A DNA stretch of 33,359 nucleotides, from the NCBI GenBank assembly GCA_017898095.1, contig JAGKQJ010000030.1, forward strand, positions 1-33,359, read 5' to 3'. The translations under genes were made by a program, and so were the position numbers. The first letter of the stretch is position 1. Each line of letters starts with the position of its first letter. A model generated the notes under the pieces. It worked only from the letters and a program-made list of their open reading frames with translations. It ran no database searches and had not been told where the DNA came from. Below, piece by piece: positions 1 through 7,449 of this stretch. Origin of the DNA: Bacillaceae bacterium Marseille-Q3522. Its GTDB lineage: Bacteria > Bacillota > Bacilli > Bacillales > Cytobacillaceae.

Positions 1-1
1 A

Positions 2-31
2 ACCGCAGGAACTGCGGGGATAGCTTGGTAA
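2..31 (+). pseudogene. tnpB: C-terminal tail of a TnpB nuclease, cut by the window edge
   Basis: Only the last nine codons are visible (TAGTAGIAW, then TAA). A tail of the form TAGTAGIA is common at the end of IS200/IS605 TnpB proteins, the RNA-guided nucleases that act on the donor site after transposition. The right-end structure that follows at once supports this reading. The body of the gene lies outside the window, so its intactness cannot be judged. Confidence 0.5.
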
Positions 32-150
32 ATAAGAGAAACCGCTGATGTTAGTGTATATCACTAAATATCAAGTATGCTCTATTCCCAAGAAGCTCCC
101 ACTTCAAGCGTTAAGAACCGTTAGGTTTAGCTAAGTGGTGAGTAGTTCAC
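32..150 (+). ncRNA. IS200/IS605 right end, probable omega (guide) RNA segment
   Basis: The bases after the tnpB stop fold as IS605-group right ends do. CCCACTT at 98-104 faces AAGTGG at 133-138, with an inner hairpin AACCGTTAGGTT at 116-127. The end reads GTAGTTCAC near 150. In this family the RNA overlapping the tnpB 3' end and the element right end is the scaffold of the TnpB guide, and the flanking host bases just outside (from about 151) become the guide. The fold and position are seen; the RNA function is inferred from the family. Confidence 0.5.
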
Positions 151-264
151 CAGCGTGGAATATGGGCAAATAAAAAAATTACGGTAAATGATTGAACGAG
201 CCAATCAAACGAGAGGATTATGCTTCGGGGCGAAAAAGCAAGTCACATGAGAGGTGATTTTTTA

Positions 265-777
265 ATGAAAATAATAGAGACAGAAAGATTATACTTGAGG
301 GAGTTGGTACTTACAGATAAAAAAGAGCTGTCGAAGGTTCTTTCAGATCCGGAATCGATGCAATACTACCCTCATCCTTTTAGCGATAAGAAAGTAGAAT
401 CTTGGATACAGTGGAATATCGAGAATTATAAAAAGTACAATCATGGACTGTGGGCAGTGATACGAAAAGAAGATGAAGTATTTTTAGGGGATTGCGGTAT
501 AACTATGCAAAACATTGATGGTGAAATATTACCTGAAATTGGTTTCCATATCATTAAAGACTACTGGAAAAAAGGGTATGCAACGGAAGCTGCTCTTGCC
601 TGTAAGGAATTTGCGTTTCATACTTTGCATTACCGCAAAATCATTTCATACACCACAGTAAGAAACATACCATCGCAAAAAGTTGCCGAAAAAATTGGGA
701 TGGAGATTTATAAGTTCTTTGAGAAAAATGGTGAAAAACAAATTGTCCAAGTAGCATTGATGAATACAGCAAACTAA
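265..777 (+). CDS. GNAT family N-acetyltransferase (RimJ/RimL-like)
   Basis: This 170-residue protein probably transfers an acetyl group from acetyl-CoA to an amine or protein N terminus in the cytosol. It opens with the typical MKIIETERLYLREL. It has the central HIIKDYWKKGYATEA segment, which matches the R/Q-x-x-G-x-G/A acetyl-CoA loop with YWKKGYATEA, and the late NIPSQKVAEKIGM segment seen in RimJ/L-type GNATs. I chose the ATG at 265, not the in-frame ATG at 220, because AGAGGTGA lies seven to eight bases before it and family members start with this motif. It stands alone downstream of an IS605 right end. The substrate cannot be told. Confidence 0.85.
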   Translation: MKIIETERLYLRELVLTDKKELSKVLSDPESMQYYPHPFSDKKVESWIQWNIENYKKYNHGLWAVIRKEDEVFLGDCGITMQNIDGEILPEIGFHIIKDYWKKGYATEAALACKEFAFHTLHYRKIISYTTVRNIPSQKVAEKIGMEIYKFFEKNGEKQIVQVALMNTAN

Positions 778-946
778 CTTTTATAGAATTCTTGTCCATT
801 GCTAGAGGTATTATCTAATCTTCTAAATGATCTAATCTATCATAAAGAGTTTGCAGTTTTTTGCAGGAACAAAACAGACAAGAGGCTGTATTAACAAATT
901 ATACGCAATGAACCTAAATGTTTGAGAACCGATTTTTTTATTAAAT

Positions 947-991
947 CGGGCGTAAAACCCCTATTCCTTTAGGGTAGGGGATGTAAGCCCG
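947..991. repeat. Nested hairpin at the end of an IS200-like remnant
   Basis: CGGGC (947-951) pairs with GCCCG (987-991), and inside it CCCCTA (958-963) pairs with TAGGGG (975-980). It lies immediately beyond the stop of the minus-strand tnpA remnant. Sub-terminal imperfect palindromes at this position are what Y1 transposases of the IS200/IS605 family recognise. Confidence 0.5.
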
Positions 992-994
992 CTT

Positions 995-1139
995 TTAGCC
1001 TTGTTCTTGAATGTATTTTTGAATTGTTTCTCTGCTGACGTTTCCAATGGAACTAGCAAAATATCTGTCACTCCAAAAAGTTCTTTCTTTCCAAAAATGT
1101 TTAGCAAGATATTTTTCATGTTGTTTCCAAATATGAAGA
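995..1139 (-). pseudogene. tnpA: IS200/IS605 TnpA transposase, C-terminal remnant
   Basis: The minus strand reads about 47 codons (starting IWKQHEKYLAKHFWKE and ending KYIQEQG, then a stop at 995-997). It matches the end of Y1 HUH transposases: the FWSDRYFASSIGNVS segment and then the helix with the catalytic tyrosine (ETIQKYIQEQ), here kept. A stop codon lies a few codons upstream and the HUH half of the protein is absent, so this is a 5'-truncated remnant. It is separate from the element at 2.9-3.7 kb. Confidence 0.8.
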
Positions 1140-1152
1140 ATTTAATACGAAG

Positions 1153-1383
1153 GTCTTTTTTAGTAAAAAAGCAGAAAGTGATTTCAAATCATTTTCAACG
1201 GGGAAAAAAAATCAGATTCTATTACTGATATTAAAGCAAGCTCAAAAAGGTGCAGACTTTAAGCCAAAAGGAAATGGAAACCAACTCAACCCACCGTTAC
1301 ATCAATTTGCCAATATTAAAAGTAATGCGGTTTCTATCCGTATAATTTACCGCCCCGTAACGAATAACGGGATAATTGAAATG
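1153..1383 (+). pseudogene. RelE/ParE-like toxin fragment
   Basis: A plus-strand frame without stops reads KKAESDFKSFSTGKKNQILL, then PPLHQFANIKSNAVSIRIIY and RPVTNNGIIEM. The pattern of a basic helical start, a central L..F.NIKS strand and a RIIYR...IIEM strand resembles RelE/ParE-superfamily mRNA-interferase toxins. There is no start codon with a ribosome site. The frame stops making sense exactly where the 78-bp repeat begins at 1384, so both ends are lost. The family call is tentative. Confidence 0.4.
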
Positions 1384-1461
1384 TCCGTTAATACCTTTTG
1401 CATAAATAAATTTAAATTTAGTTGAATTTTGCGCATCTCGTATCTGCTTAAATTATTCGAC
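1384..1461. repeat. 78-bp dispersed repeat, copy 1
   Basis: The sequence from TCCGTTAATACCTTTTGC to AATTATTCGAC recurs at 6683-6760 with a handful of substitutions and the same length. Its left edge abuts the RelE-like fragment and its right edge abuts the serine-hydrolase fragment, so it marks an exact junction. It has no clear coding capacity. It could be a very short mobile element or the common end of a larger one. Confidence 0.75.
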
Positions 1462-1645
1462 GGTTTGATTTCCTAAAGTATCCGTTGCATAAGCTGCATA
1501 TGTAAAAACGAAAGCAGTAGATCCGCCTTTGCTTCCGGCTTTTTTAAAAAAATCGTGATTTTTGCTGTTCGCAAAGATAGCATAACTTAAGATTTCTTCT
1601 AAACAAATTTGCATCGCGTTACTTTCTAATAGGTTTTGATTATTG
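1462..1645 (-). pseudogene. Serine hydrolase / beta-lactamase-like C-terminal fragment
   Basis: The minus strand encodes ESNAMQICLEEILSYAIF, then FKKAGSKGGSTAFVFTYAAY and ATDTLGNQTVE. KAGSKGGSTAF followed by YATD..GN resembles the K-T/S-G region and following strands of class A beta-lactamase-like serine hydrolases. The catalytic S-x-x-K is absent. The fragment is joined in frame to the type III restriction subunit upstream, giving a chimeric open frame, and ends at the 78-bp repeat. The family assignment is inference from a short stretch. Confidence 0.4.
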
Positions 1646-2226
1646 ATTCCAGACATTAAATTTACATGGTGTGCTTCATCCGATAAAATCACAATTTTCC
1701 GCTCATCAAAATCGGCAAATGTCAAAGCATTTTCCGCCGGGGCATACAGCTTGGAAGATAATCCCTGTACCGTCGTGAACAATATATGAATATCGCTGTC
1801 ATTGCCATCCTGCAGATTCCTTATTTCGCGGATGCGGATATCACGGTGGTTGATATGAAGCTGCGGCTTGAATAAATATTTTTGCGAAGCAGGGTTTAAA
1901 AAATTATGCTTCGTTTTTTCAATAATATTGGTACTGTTTACGAGAAAAAGAAAATAGCGGTACCCTTTTTTATATAAATAAAGGATATTAGCAGCCATCA
2001 ACAGCGTTTTTCCGCTCCCGGTCGCCATATTAAACAGCAAGTGGACTGGCAGTTCATTGTTTTTATACTGCTCTACAAAAAATAGGAATCGACGGATCGC
2101 CTGCTTTTGATACGGCCGCAGTGTGAACGATGGGTTGATATTATCGCTAATAAAGGCAGGAATATCCCATGTATCTAACACACCCATCCCGGCCAGATTA
2201 TCAAATTCTTCATATAGCATTTGCAT
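1645..2226 (-). pseudogene. res: Type III restriction enzyme Res subunit, N-terminal fragment
   Basis: Res is the ATP-dependent DNA translocase/nuclease of type III restriction-modification. About 190 residues remain: the Q-motif-like FTLRPYQKQAIRRFL, Walker A MATGSGKTLL, the Ia/II region with VNSTNIIEKT, TTVQGLSS and the DEAHH Walker B. The rest of a roughly 900-residue protein, including helicase lobe 2 and the nuclease domain, is gone. The frame runs on into unrelated hydrolase sequence. The start is the second of two tandem ATGs, preceded by AAGGGAG. The repeat at 2239-2566 separates it from the mod remnant, with which it once formed an operon. It cannot restrict DNA. Confidence 0.8.
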
Positions 2227-2238
2227 CATCACTCCCTT

Positions 2239-2566
2239 ATAAAGTGAAACTTCCATCAGTGGGGGTTTTTCGACGTACAGGACGTACTAGTGCCGACGTT
2301 GCAACAGGACGCCTGAGATCTTAGTCGGCACACGTCCCCCACTTATGGTTAGTCACGCAGAGCCTGATTGAAATATCTAAGAGCTGAAGCTCTAAGATAT
2401 TCCTTATCGCGCGAAGCCCGATTGATTTTTCTAAGGGCTAAAGCCCAAAGAAAATTCTTATTTCACCAATCGGGCTTTTAGGGGCAGTTTATCCCCCGCC
2501 TAAAATGATTGGTTTTACCACTATTTTTGAGGCGGGGGTATTACTGCCCCTTAATCTGCGATGAAT
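2239..2566. repeat. Structured repeat copy A (two hairpin units, loop insertion)
   Basis: It runs from ATAAAGTGAAACTTCC to CTTAATCTGCGATGAAT and shares both ends with 4676-4730 and 16185-16507. The left hairpin (CATCAGTGGGGG with CCCCCACTTATGG) carries about 65 extra bases in its loop, themselves a hairpin with arms GTGCCGAC and GTCGGCAC. Two tandem units of about 54 nt follow, each with AGCCYGATTG and a hairpin. Next come CAATCGGGCT and a long right hairpin, AGGGGCAGT..CCCCCGCCT with AGGCGGGGG..ACTGCCCCT. It lies between the mod and res remnants; the last codons of mod are read from its right end. Confidence 0.85.
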
Positions 2567-2913
2567 AAAATGAACGGTTAAATCGCTTATCCTCTTCCGA
2601 GATACGGAAGGTTTCATCGTCCATCTCCGTTACGTTCACATACAATTGATTTTTATCAAGCAAGTCATAGAGGATTTCTTGTTGTTTGGCAAGCGGAAAA
2701 GACATAAACGTATCGATGTTCTTCGCAAATTCATCGAGCTTAATGCGGTAATCAAGAAATGCCTTTTCTTTCATTTCCTGAAAAATAGCAAGTAATTCTT
2801 CTTGGCTGTACGCCTGTGTTAATTGCTCTTTAAACGTCATGTTCCATTTCATCAGATCTGCAAAAATAAAGTTCCCGCCGCCCTGCCAATTTACTTTTTC
2901 CGATATGCCGTCG
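2541..2913 (-). pseudogene. mod: Type III DNA methyltransferase Mod subunit, C-terminal fragment
   Basis: The conserved start of this piece, GISEKVNWQGGGNFIFADLM, then MKEKAFLDYRIKLDEF and ISEEDKRFNRSFY, matches the C-terminal part of type III-type adenine methyltransferases (Mod), which read the recognition site and modify one strand. The catalytic DPPY and FxGxG motifs lie upstream in intact proteins and are missing. Homology starts at about 2913, just where an IS605 right end stops. The last residues (SSQIKGQ) come from repeat copy A. It precedes res in the expected mod-res order. Confidence 0.8.
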
Positions 2914-3260
2914 GCTGACATCAGCCACTCAGCTATTTCCCTTAGACTTTCATGGGCAAGACAACTTTTGCTGCCATTATCGCCCTGTGGGCTCGGTTCA
3001 AAACCCTTTTGTATCGAAGTTTCACAAGCCGATACTACTTAATTGCTTCTTGTTCAAATGTTTCATTCGTTCTATTTCCTGTTCGTTTTTTTCCAAGAAG
3101 TTGTCCCAAGTTTTATTATCATGTATTTATATCTGCACCATGCTTCGTCCAGACAGGCGTTGTAGATATGTCGTCCAATGTTTAGGCGTTTTTCTAAGAT
3201 GTGTTCCTGCCATGTTTCCACTTTCAAAGGCAAAGTCATCACGTATGTTGGTGCTGCCAT
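2914..3260 (-). pseudogene. tnpB: TnpB, internally deleted remnant with element right end
   Basis: The start at 3260 reads MAAPTYVMTLPLKVETWQEH, followed by LNIGRHIYNACLDE, a typical TnpB N terminus. After about 57 codons the frame breaks. The next part, reading SACETSIQKGFEPSPQG, looks like a TnpB tail. The central RuvC-like nuclease and zinc-finger regions are missing, so this is an internal deletion of roughly 250 codons or more. The final bases (AGCTGAGTGGCTGATGTCAGCC, in minus orientation up to 2914) resemble the right end at 131-150. tnpA lies 20 bp upstream. Confidence 0.7.
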
Positions 3261-3279
3261 CTAGGTTCAGCTTCCGTCG

Positions 3280-3680
3280 CTATTTCTTTTGTTGATTACG
3301 AATGGATTGGCGTATTTGTTGTTCTGTATTTTCACTTACGGTTGCGACAAAGTAACTAGGATTCCACAAATGACCACTCCACAGTTTCATTTTTAAGCTC
3401 GGAAATTCTTTAAATAGGAATCTTGCAGAGAAGCCTTTTTACGTTTTGATCATTGTTGGAATGAAATGTTGAGGAGTACAATCGATAAGAAGATGAATAT
3501 GGTCGCAATCGGTTTCAATTTCCGAAATTGTAAAACCATGATCTGTTGCTATTTGATGCAGCATCGCTTTTCATCTTGCATCTATATCACCAATTATTAC
3601 CTTATGGCGATACTTTATGCACCATACAATATGATACTGAATGGAGTAACATATCCTCTGCCATGCTTTACTTTTGCCAT
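3280..3680 (-). pseudogene. tnpA: IS200/IS605 TnpA transposase, decayed but nearly full length
   Basis: The minus strand reads MAKVKHGRGYV, then after a frameshift YSIQYHIVWCIKYRHKV, the HUH motif DHIHLLIDC, LWNPSYFVATVSENTEQQ and a stop at 3280-3282. That is about 133 codons, the usual size of this Y1 transposase. The gene is dead four times over. It has a frameshift near codon 11, TGA in place of the leucine of DAR(L)KAML, TAA in place of the leucine of IKT(L)KGF, and serine (TCC) where the catalytic tyrosine belongs (IRQSIRNQ, compare QKYIQEQ at 1 kb). Confidence 0.85.
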
Positions 3681-4675
3681 ATGTTCCACTTTATGTTTAT
3701 GATAACATATATTAAAAGATTTTGGGAAAATAAGAGCATTATATTAGTATTTTTTCTACATGTTTAGCTGAGCATATATCGGATAGGTAACGTGGCATAA
3801 GCCATGCCCTATCCGAAGCCGATTCATCTCATGAAAGTCACGAGTGTTCTCGGCTATTTCAAAAAATAATAGCTTTTCAGCGGGGGTTAGACAAATCATT
3901 TTTATCTTGTCAATAACATATCTAAGTAATATTGCCCACATCAATAGCACTTTGAAAAACTGTTCATCCAAATGAAAAATATTTTAGGCAAATAAAGTTT
4001 AAATGCGATGTGATGTATTACCTATGCTCCATGTCAAATCTTATCTAACCGAGGATAATGCTGCAAAAAATGTAGACCTCGACGTTTATGTTTACGTGCG
4101 AAATATGGGATCTAAGCAGACGTAAACGGAAAATTCTATCCAGACCGGGCAAAGTCTTCACCTGTTTCTCTATCTTGCAAAACGAGTTCACTTTGGGGAT
4201 GTGTTTTCTTAAAATGAACCGTATTGTACAATGATCCTATAAGATCGAAAAATAGCATAATGTTTTTATTAACGAAAAAAATGCGGATAGTATTATCGGT
4301 AAACTCATCTAATTTTTTAATCAAAAAGAGGAATGTAAGCTCTCATTTGTTAAATATAGAAAAATTTTAGCATGGTGATGTTACACAACGAAAAGAAGAA
4401 ATTTTAGATACATTGTCCATACCATAACTGCGTTAAAATGATAATATAATGAACAAATGATGTTATAAAACATTACATTTTCCTTATGTGAAATTTTTCT
4501 TCATATAAATATGCAAAAATAGTAAACTCTTTTAAAATGTAAAAAACTTTCAACCTTTCTGCCATCTGATTTGTATCTCCAACTTATACTTTTTTTAATA
4601 AGATGAAGTCATGTAATGAAAATGGATTATTTCAGCTATTATAGGAGCTTCCTGGAGAGTATTCGCAACCCTGTA
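3681..4675. other. AT-rich intergenic stretch without a supported gene
   Basis: No convincing gene is seen. A hairpin with arms CGGATAGG and CCTATCCG lies at about 3779-3814, and an 8-bp inverted repeat GTTTACGT / ACGTAAAC at about 4089-4126. Short frames at 3756-3971 (minus, 71 codons, containing LTPAEKLLFFEIAENTRDFH) and 4136-4324 (minus, 62 codons) have no recognisable family and no good ribosome site. They may be transposon or gene debris. The left end of the IS605 element just upstream of tnpA should lie near 3700-3770 but its border is not clear. Confidence 0.5.
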
Positions 4676-4730
4676 ATAAAGTGAAACTTCCATCAGTGGG
4701 GGTATTACTGCCCCTTAATCTGCGATAAAT
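4676..4730. repeat. Structured repeat copy B (55-bp deletion form)
   Basis: This copy has the first 28 or so bases of the family (ATAAAGTGAAACTTCC then CATCAGTGGGGGT) fused directly to the last 30 (ATTACTGCCCCTTAATC then TGCGATAAAT). The fusion point is GTGGGGGT, a sequence found in both the left and right hairpins of the full copies, so one recombination or slippage event across that 8-mer explains the loss of the whole interior. It ends 17 bp before the ATG of the flavoprotein gene. Confidence 0.85.
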
Positions 4731-4747
4731 AAGAAGGGAGGATAACA

Positions 4748-6160
4748 ATGAGCTTAGCTGCATTAATGGAACGTGTGAAAACCGATCTTTCCTATCTCGC
4801 CTTCGGCGGACCGGATTGGGTGCGACCGGTCGGCCATTCTGAAGGGCATGTTTATGATGCCGTGATCGTCGGCGGCGGGCAGTGCGGGTTAGGGATCGCC
4901 TTCGGACTTTTGCGTGAACGGATATCCAATATCCTTGTCATTGACGAAAATCGTGAAGGCTCAGAAGGCCCATGGGAAACCTATGCCCGGATGGTGACGC
5001 TGCGAACACCGAAACATTTGACGTCGATCGACCTTGGCATTCCTTCCCTTACCTTTCGCTCATGGTGGGAAGCACAATTCGGACAGCAGGGATGGGATGC
5101 ACTCGATAAAATTCCCCGCGGAGATTGGATGAACTATCTCCGCTGGTATCGTAAAGTTCTCCAGCTGCCTGTCGTTAATGAAGTAAAGCTGAAGCTGATT
5201 GAGCCAAGAGCAGAAGGAATGCACCGCCTGCATATCGAAGGGAACGGCGCACCATCCTGCCACTTACTGGCACGTAAGGTCATTTTGGCTACCGGGATTC
5301 AAGGCGGCGGCGAATGGCATGTACCGCCGATGATCGCACGAAAACTGCCGCGCCGGCTTTATTCCCATACTTCAGAAATGATTGATTTTTCCGCTCTAAA
5401 AAATAAGAAGATTGCGATTTTGGGCGGCGGCGCCTCAGCTTTCGATAATGCCAATTTTGCGCTGGGGGAAGGTGTCGCAGAAACACATGTCTTTGTCCGC
5501 CGCCAGCAAATGCCGCGGATCAATCCGATCCGGCAGATGGAATTTTCGGGGATGATCGAGCATTTTCATGCATTACCGGATGCAGATAAATATGCGGTAA
5601 TGGCTCACTTTTTTAAGCATAATCAGCCGCCTACCAATGATACCTTTGGCCGCGCCTCTTCCCGGCCCGGTTTTCACCTTCACCTAGGTTCGCCATGGCT
5701 TGATGTGGAAGCAACAGATAAGATCGCAGTTGTCACGACGCTTAAGGGAAAGTTTGTTTTCGATTTTCTGATTATCAGTACCGGGCTGCTTACCGATCCG
5801 GCTTTGCGTCCGGAACTTCAGCTTGTCGAAAGCCATATTGCCCGTTGGGGCGACCGTTATCAAGCACCTGAAGAGACGGCAAATCCTTTACTCGATGCGC
5901 ATCCTTATCTCAGTCCCGGATTTGCTTTTTTAAGCCGCGATGAAACTGGCAAAAAGCTGCTGCACGGTCTTTTTGCTTTTAACTATTCAGCCTTGATCAG
6001 CTGCGGTCTTTCCGCCTCTGCACTTTCCGGGATGAGATTTGCGATCCCGAAGCTCATATCCGCGGTGTCAGACCAGCTTTTTTTAGATGACCGCCGCGAG
6101 ATTCTTAAAAATTTTTATAACTATCGTGAAGAAGAATTTAGCGGGAGATGGAAGGAGTAG
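4748..6160 (+). CDS. FAD/NAD(P)-binding oxidoreductase, flavin monooxygenase-like
   Basis: A 470-residue two-dinucleotide-binding-domain flavoprotein. The FAD Rossmann motif VGGGQCG is at about residues 41-47, and a second nucleotide-binding GGGASA at about 226-231 likely holds NAD(P)H. The ILATGIQGGGEW and IISTGL segments are the ATG-type motifs of flavin monooxygenases and their relatives. The canonical FxGxxxHxxxW fingerprint is not clear (LYSHTSEMIDF at its place), so the substrate and even monooxygenation are uncertain. The ATG follows AGAAGGGAGGATAAC, a strong ribosome site, 17 bp after repeat copy B. Codons look more GC-rich than in neighbouring debris, so transfer is possible. Confidence 0.75.
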   Translation: MSLAALMERVKTDLSYLAFGGPDWVRPVGHSEGHVYDAVIVGGGQCGLGIAFGLLRERISNILVIDENREGSEGPWETYARMVTLRTPKHLTSIDLGIPSLTFRSWWEAQFGQQGWDALDKIPRGDWMNYLRWYRKVLQLPVVNEVKLKLIEPRAEGMHRLHIEGNGAPSCHLLARKVILATGIQGGGEWHVPPMIARKLPRRLYSHTSEMIDFSALKNKKIAILGGGASAFDNANFALGEGVAETHVFVRRQQMPRINPIRQMEFSGMIEHFHALPDADKYAVMAHFFKHNQPPTNDTFGRASSRPGFHLHLGSPWLDVEATDKIAVVTTLKGKFVFDFLIISTGLLTDPALRPELQLVESHIARWGDRYQAPEETANPLLDAHPYLSPGFAFLSRDETGKKLLHGLFAFNYSALISCGLSASALSGMRFAIPKLISAVSDQLFLDDRREILKNFYNYREEEFSGRWKE

Positions 6161-6607
6161 AGGGAAAAAGATGCGAATGCTTTTCACTCAGAGGTCGATG
6201 AAACAGAACTTTTGCGAGTAAGAATCGGTGGTGTCGGCGGGATTTTGCATACGCTGTTCCACATCGTGGATGTAGAATGGAGTTGGATCCACATTATGCA
6301 AGGAAAACCGGATTTCCCAGAGGATTTTTCTAACTATCAGAGTTTAATATTAGTCCGCGAGCTTGACGCAAAGTACCATTCGGAGGTGGAAGAATTTATA
6401 ACTCGTTGGGATTCAACAATGGAACATAACGAATTCCAAGATACCAGTTCCGATGGAACAATCGATACCTTTACTTGGGGAGAAGTAATACGCCATGTGA
6501 TTGCTCATGAAATTCATCATATCGGGCAATTATCCGTTTGGTCAAGAGAAATTGGCCGTAAACCTGTTTCCGCTAATCTGATTTACAGGGGCTTTGGCCG
6601 GAAGTAA
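6161..6607 (+). pseudogene. DinB/DfsB family protein, 5'-truncated
   Basis: The frame reads NAFHSEVDETELLRVRIGGV, then the DinB helix with HIVDVEWSWIHIMQG and the end HVIAHEIHHIGQLSVW. The metal-site histidines of DinB-fold proteins (one in HIVD and the HxxxH pair AHEIHHIG) are kept. These four-helix-bundle enzymes include thiol transferases. The first 20 to 25 residues are missing: the frame opens directly after the TAG of the flavoprotein gene with no ATG. A TTG at 6212 could give 131 residues but has no ribosome site. I call it a probable pseudogene. Confidence 0.65.
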
Positions 6608-6682
6608 ATTTTGTTGTTATCCCTGATTTCGGAAAAGGGTGCCCGTTTCATGCCCTATCCGGGAACTTTAATAAAATTGGCA

Positions 6683-6760
6683 TCCGTTAATACCTTTTGC
6701 ATAAATAAATTAAAATTTAGTTGGATTTTTCGCATCTCGTGTCTGCTTAAATTATTTGAC
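6683..6760. repeat. 78-bp dispersed repeat, copy 2
   Basis: Same length and largely the same bases as 1384-1461. The right border ATTATTTGAC ends exactly where chemotaxis-receptor homology begins (6761); the left border follows GGCA at 6682. The bases outside both borders differ from copy 1, which defines the unit as 78 bp. Confidence 0.75.
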
Positions 6761-7050
6761 ATGGCCGCTCACTCGGATTATATCCTTCCGGCATTTGCAA
6801 AGTCTCCGGCTCAAAGAGATACTCCCTATCATTATTGCCAACGGAAACTTGGACAGTATTTTTATCCGACAACTCCTGGCTTTTTAATATGCTTTGTACA
6901 GCCTGCTGTCTTCACCATTAATATTTGCCGCATTTATGCTCTCTGCCAAGTAATCAATTCTCGATTCTTCATCTCTGATAAACTGGTCAATGTTATTGTT
7001 AAGCAAATTAGCACTGTTTAACGCGCTGTATTAATATAAAGAGTGTTCTG
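6761..7050 (-). pseudogene. Methyl-accepting chemotaxis receptor, dCache sensor fragment
   Basis: The minus strand reads NNNIDQFIRDEESRIDYLAE, then NINGEDSRLYKAY. After a single-base loss it continues LKSQELSDKNTVQVSVG, DREYLFEPETLQMPEGYNPS and ERP. The ending MPEGYNPSERP is the hallmark that precedes a tryptophan in extracytoplasmic dCache domains of chemotaxis receptors and sensor kinases. Homology stops at the 78-bp repeat, just before that tryptophan. Membrane, HAMP and signalling domains are absent. Confidence 0.7.
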
Positions 7051-7139
7051 ATTTCTGCTTTTTAGAGTTTTTTACAATTTTATTCTATTAATATATGGTA
7101 CTATAGTCATAGTTAAATAATCTTATAGGGGGTCCCTTC

Positions 7140-7301
7140 TTGTTAACTTACATCGATGAAAGTGGTTCTTTACATCCTAATGCTCCTGAATCAATAACAA
7201 CGCTTACAGCAGTTTGTATACCTAAAAATCAAATTAGAAGTGTTATGACAAAAATGTTTAACAATAAAAATGATCTGTTTACAGAAAATAATATAATTTA
7301 A
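7140..7301 (+). pseudogene. DUF3800 protein, N-terminal fragment
   Basis: A TTG start at 7140 preceded by ATAGGGGG gives LLTYIDESGSLHPNAPESIT, followed by TAVCIPKNQI, then a stop after 53 codons. The YIDESG start is the signature of DUF3800 proteins, which carry an RNase H-like acidic motif and are common in defence-rich regions; intact members are some 200-300 residues. The rest is not found downstream before the terminator at 7450. A possible -10 element (TACTAT/TATAGT) lies around 7100. Confidence 0.6.
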
Positions 7302-7449
7302 TAATATTGAGGCTGGAGATGTGGTTCTTTATACGAGCTGCTTTTACTGGTCTTTGTTTTTTTTCATACCTAGAGCTTTCCTATAAGAACAACTCTAATA
7401 TTATTTTAAATTTTTGAATGTTGTTACCAAATATTCGTAAATATGAAAA

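Noticed and set aside
1001-1228. A 75-codon plus-strand frame
   Set aside because: It is antisense to the tnpA remnant and then runs into poly-A/T sequence.
4136-4324. A 62-codon minus-strand frame
   Set aside because: No ribosome site, no family resemblance and no conserved-looking composition.
6611-7021. A 136-codon plus-strand frame
   Set aside because: It spans the 78-bp repeat and is antisense to the chemotaxis-receptor fragment, which explains the sequence better.
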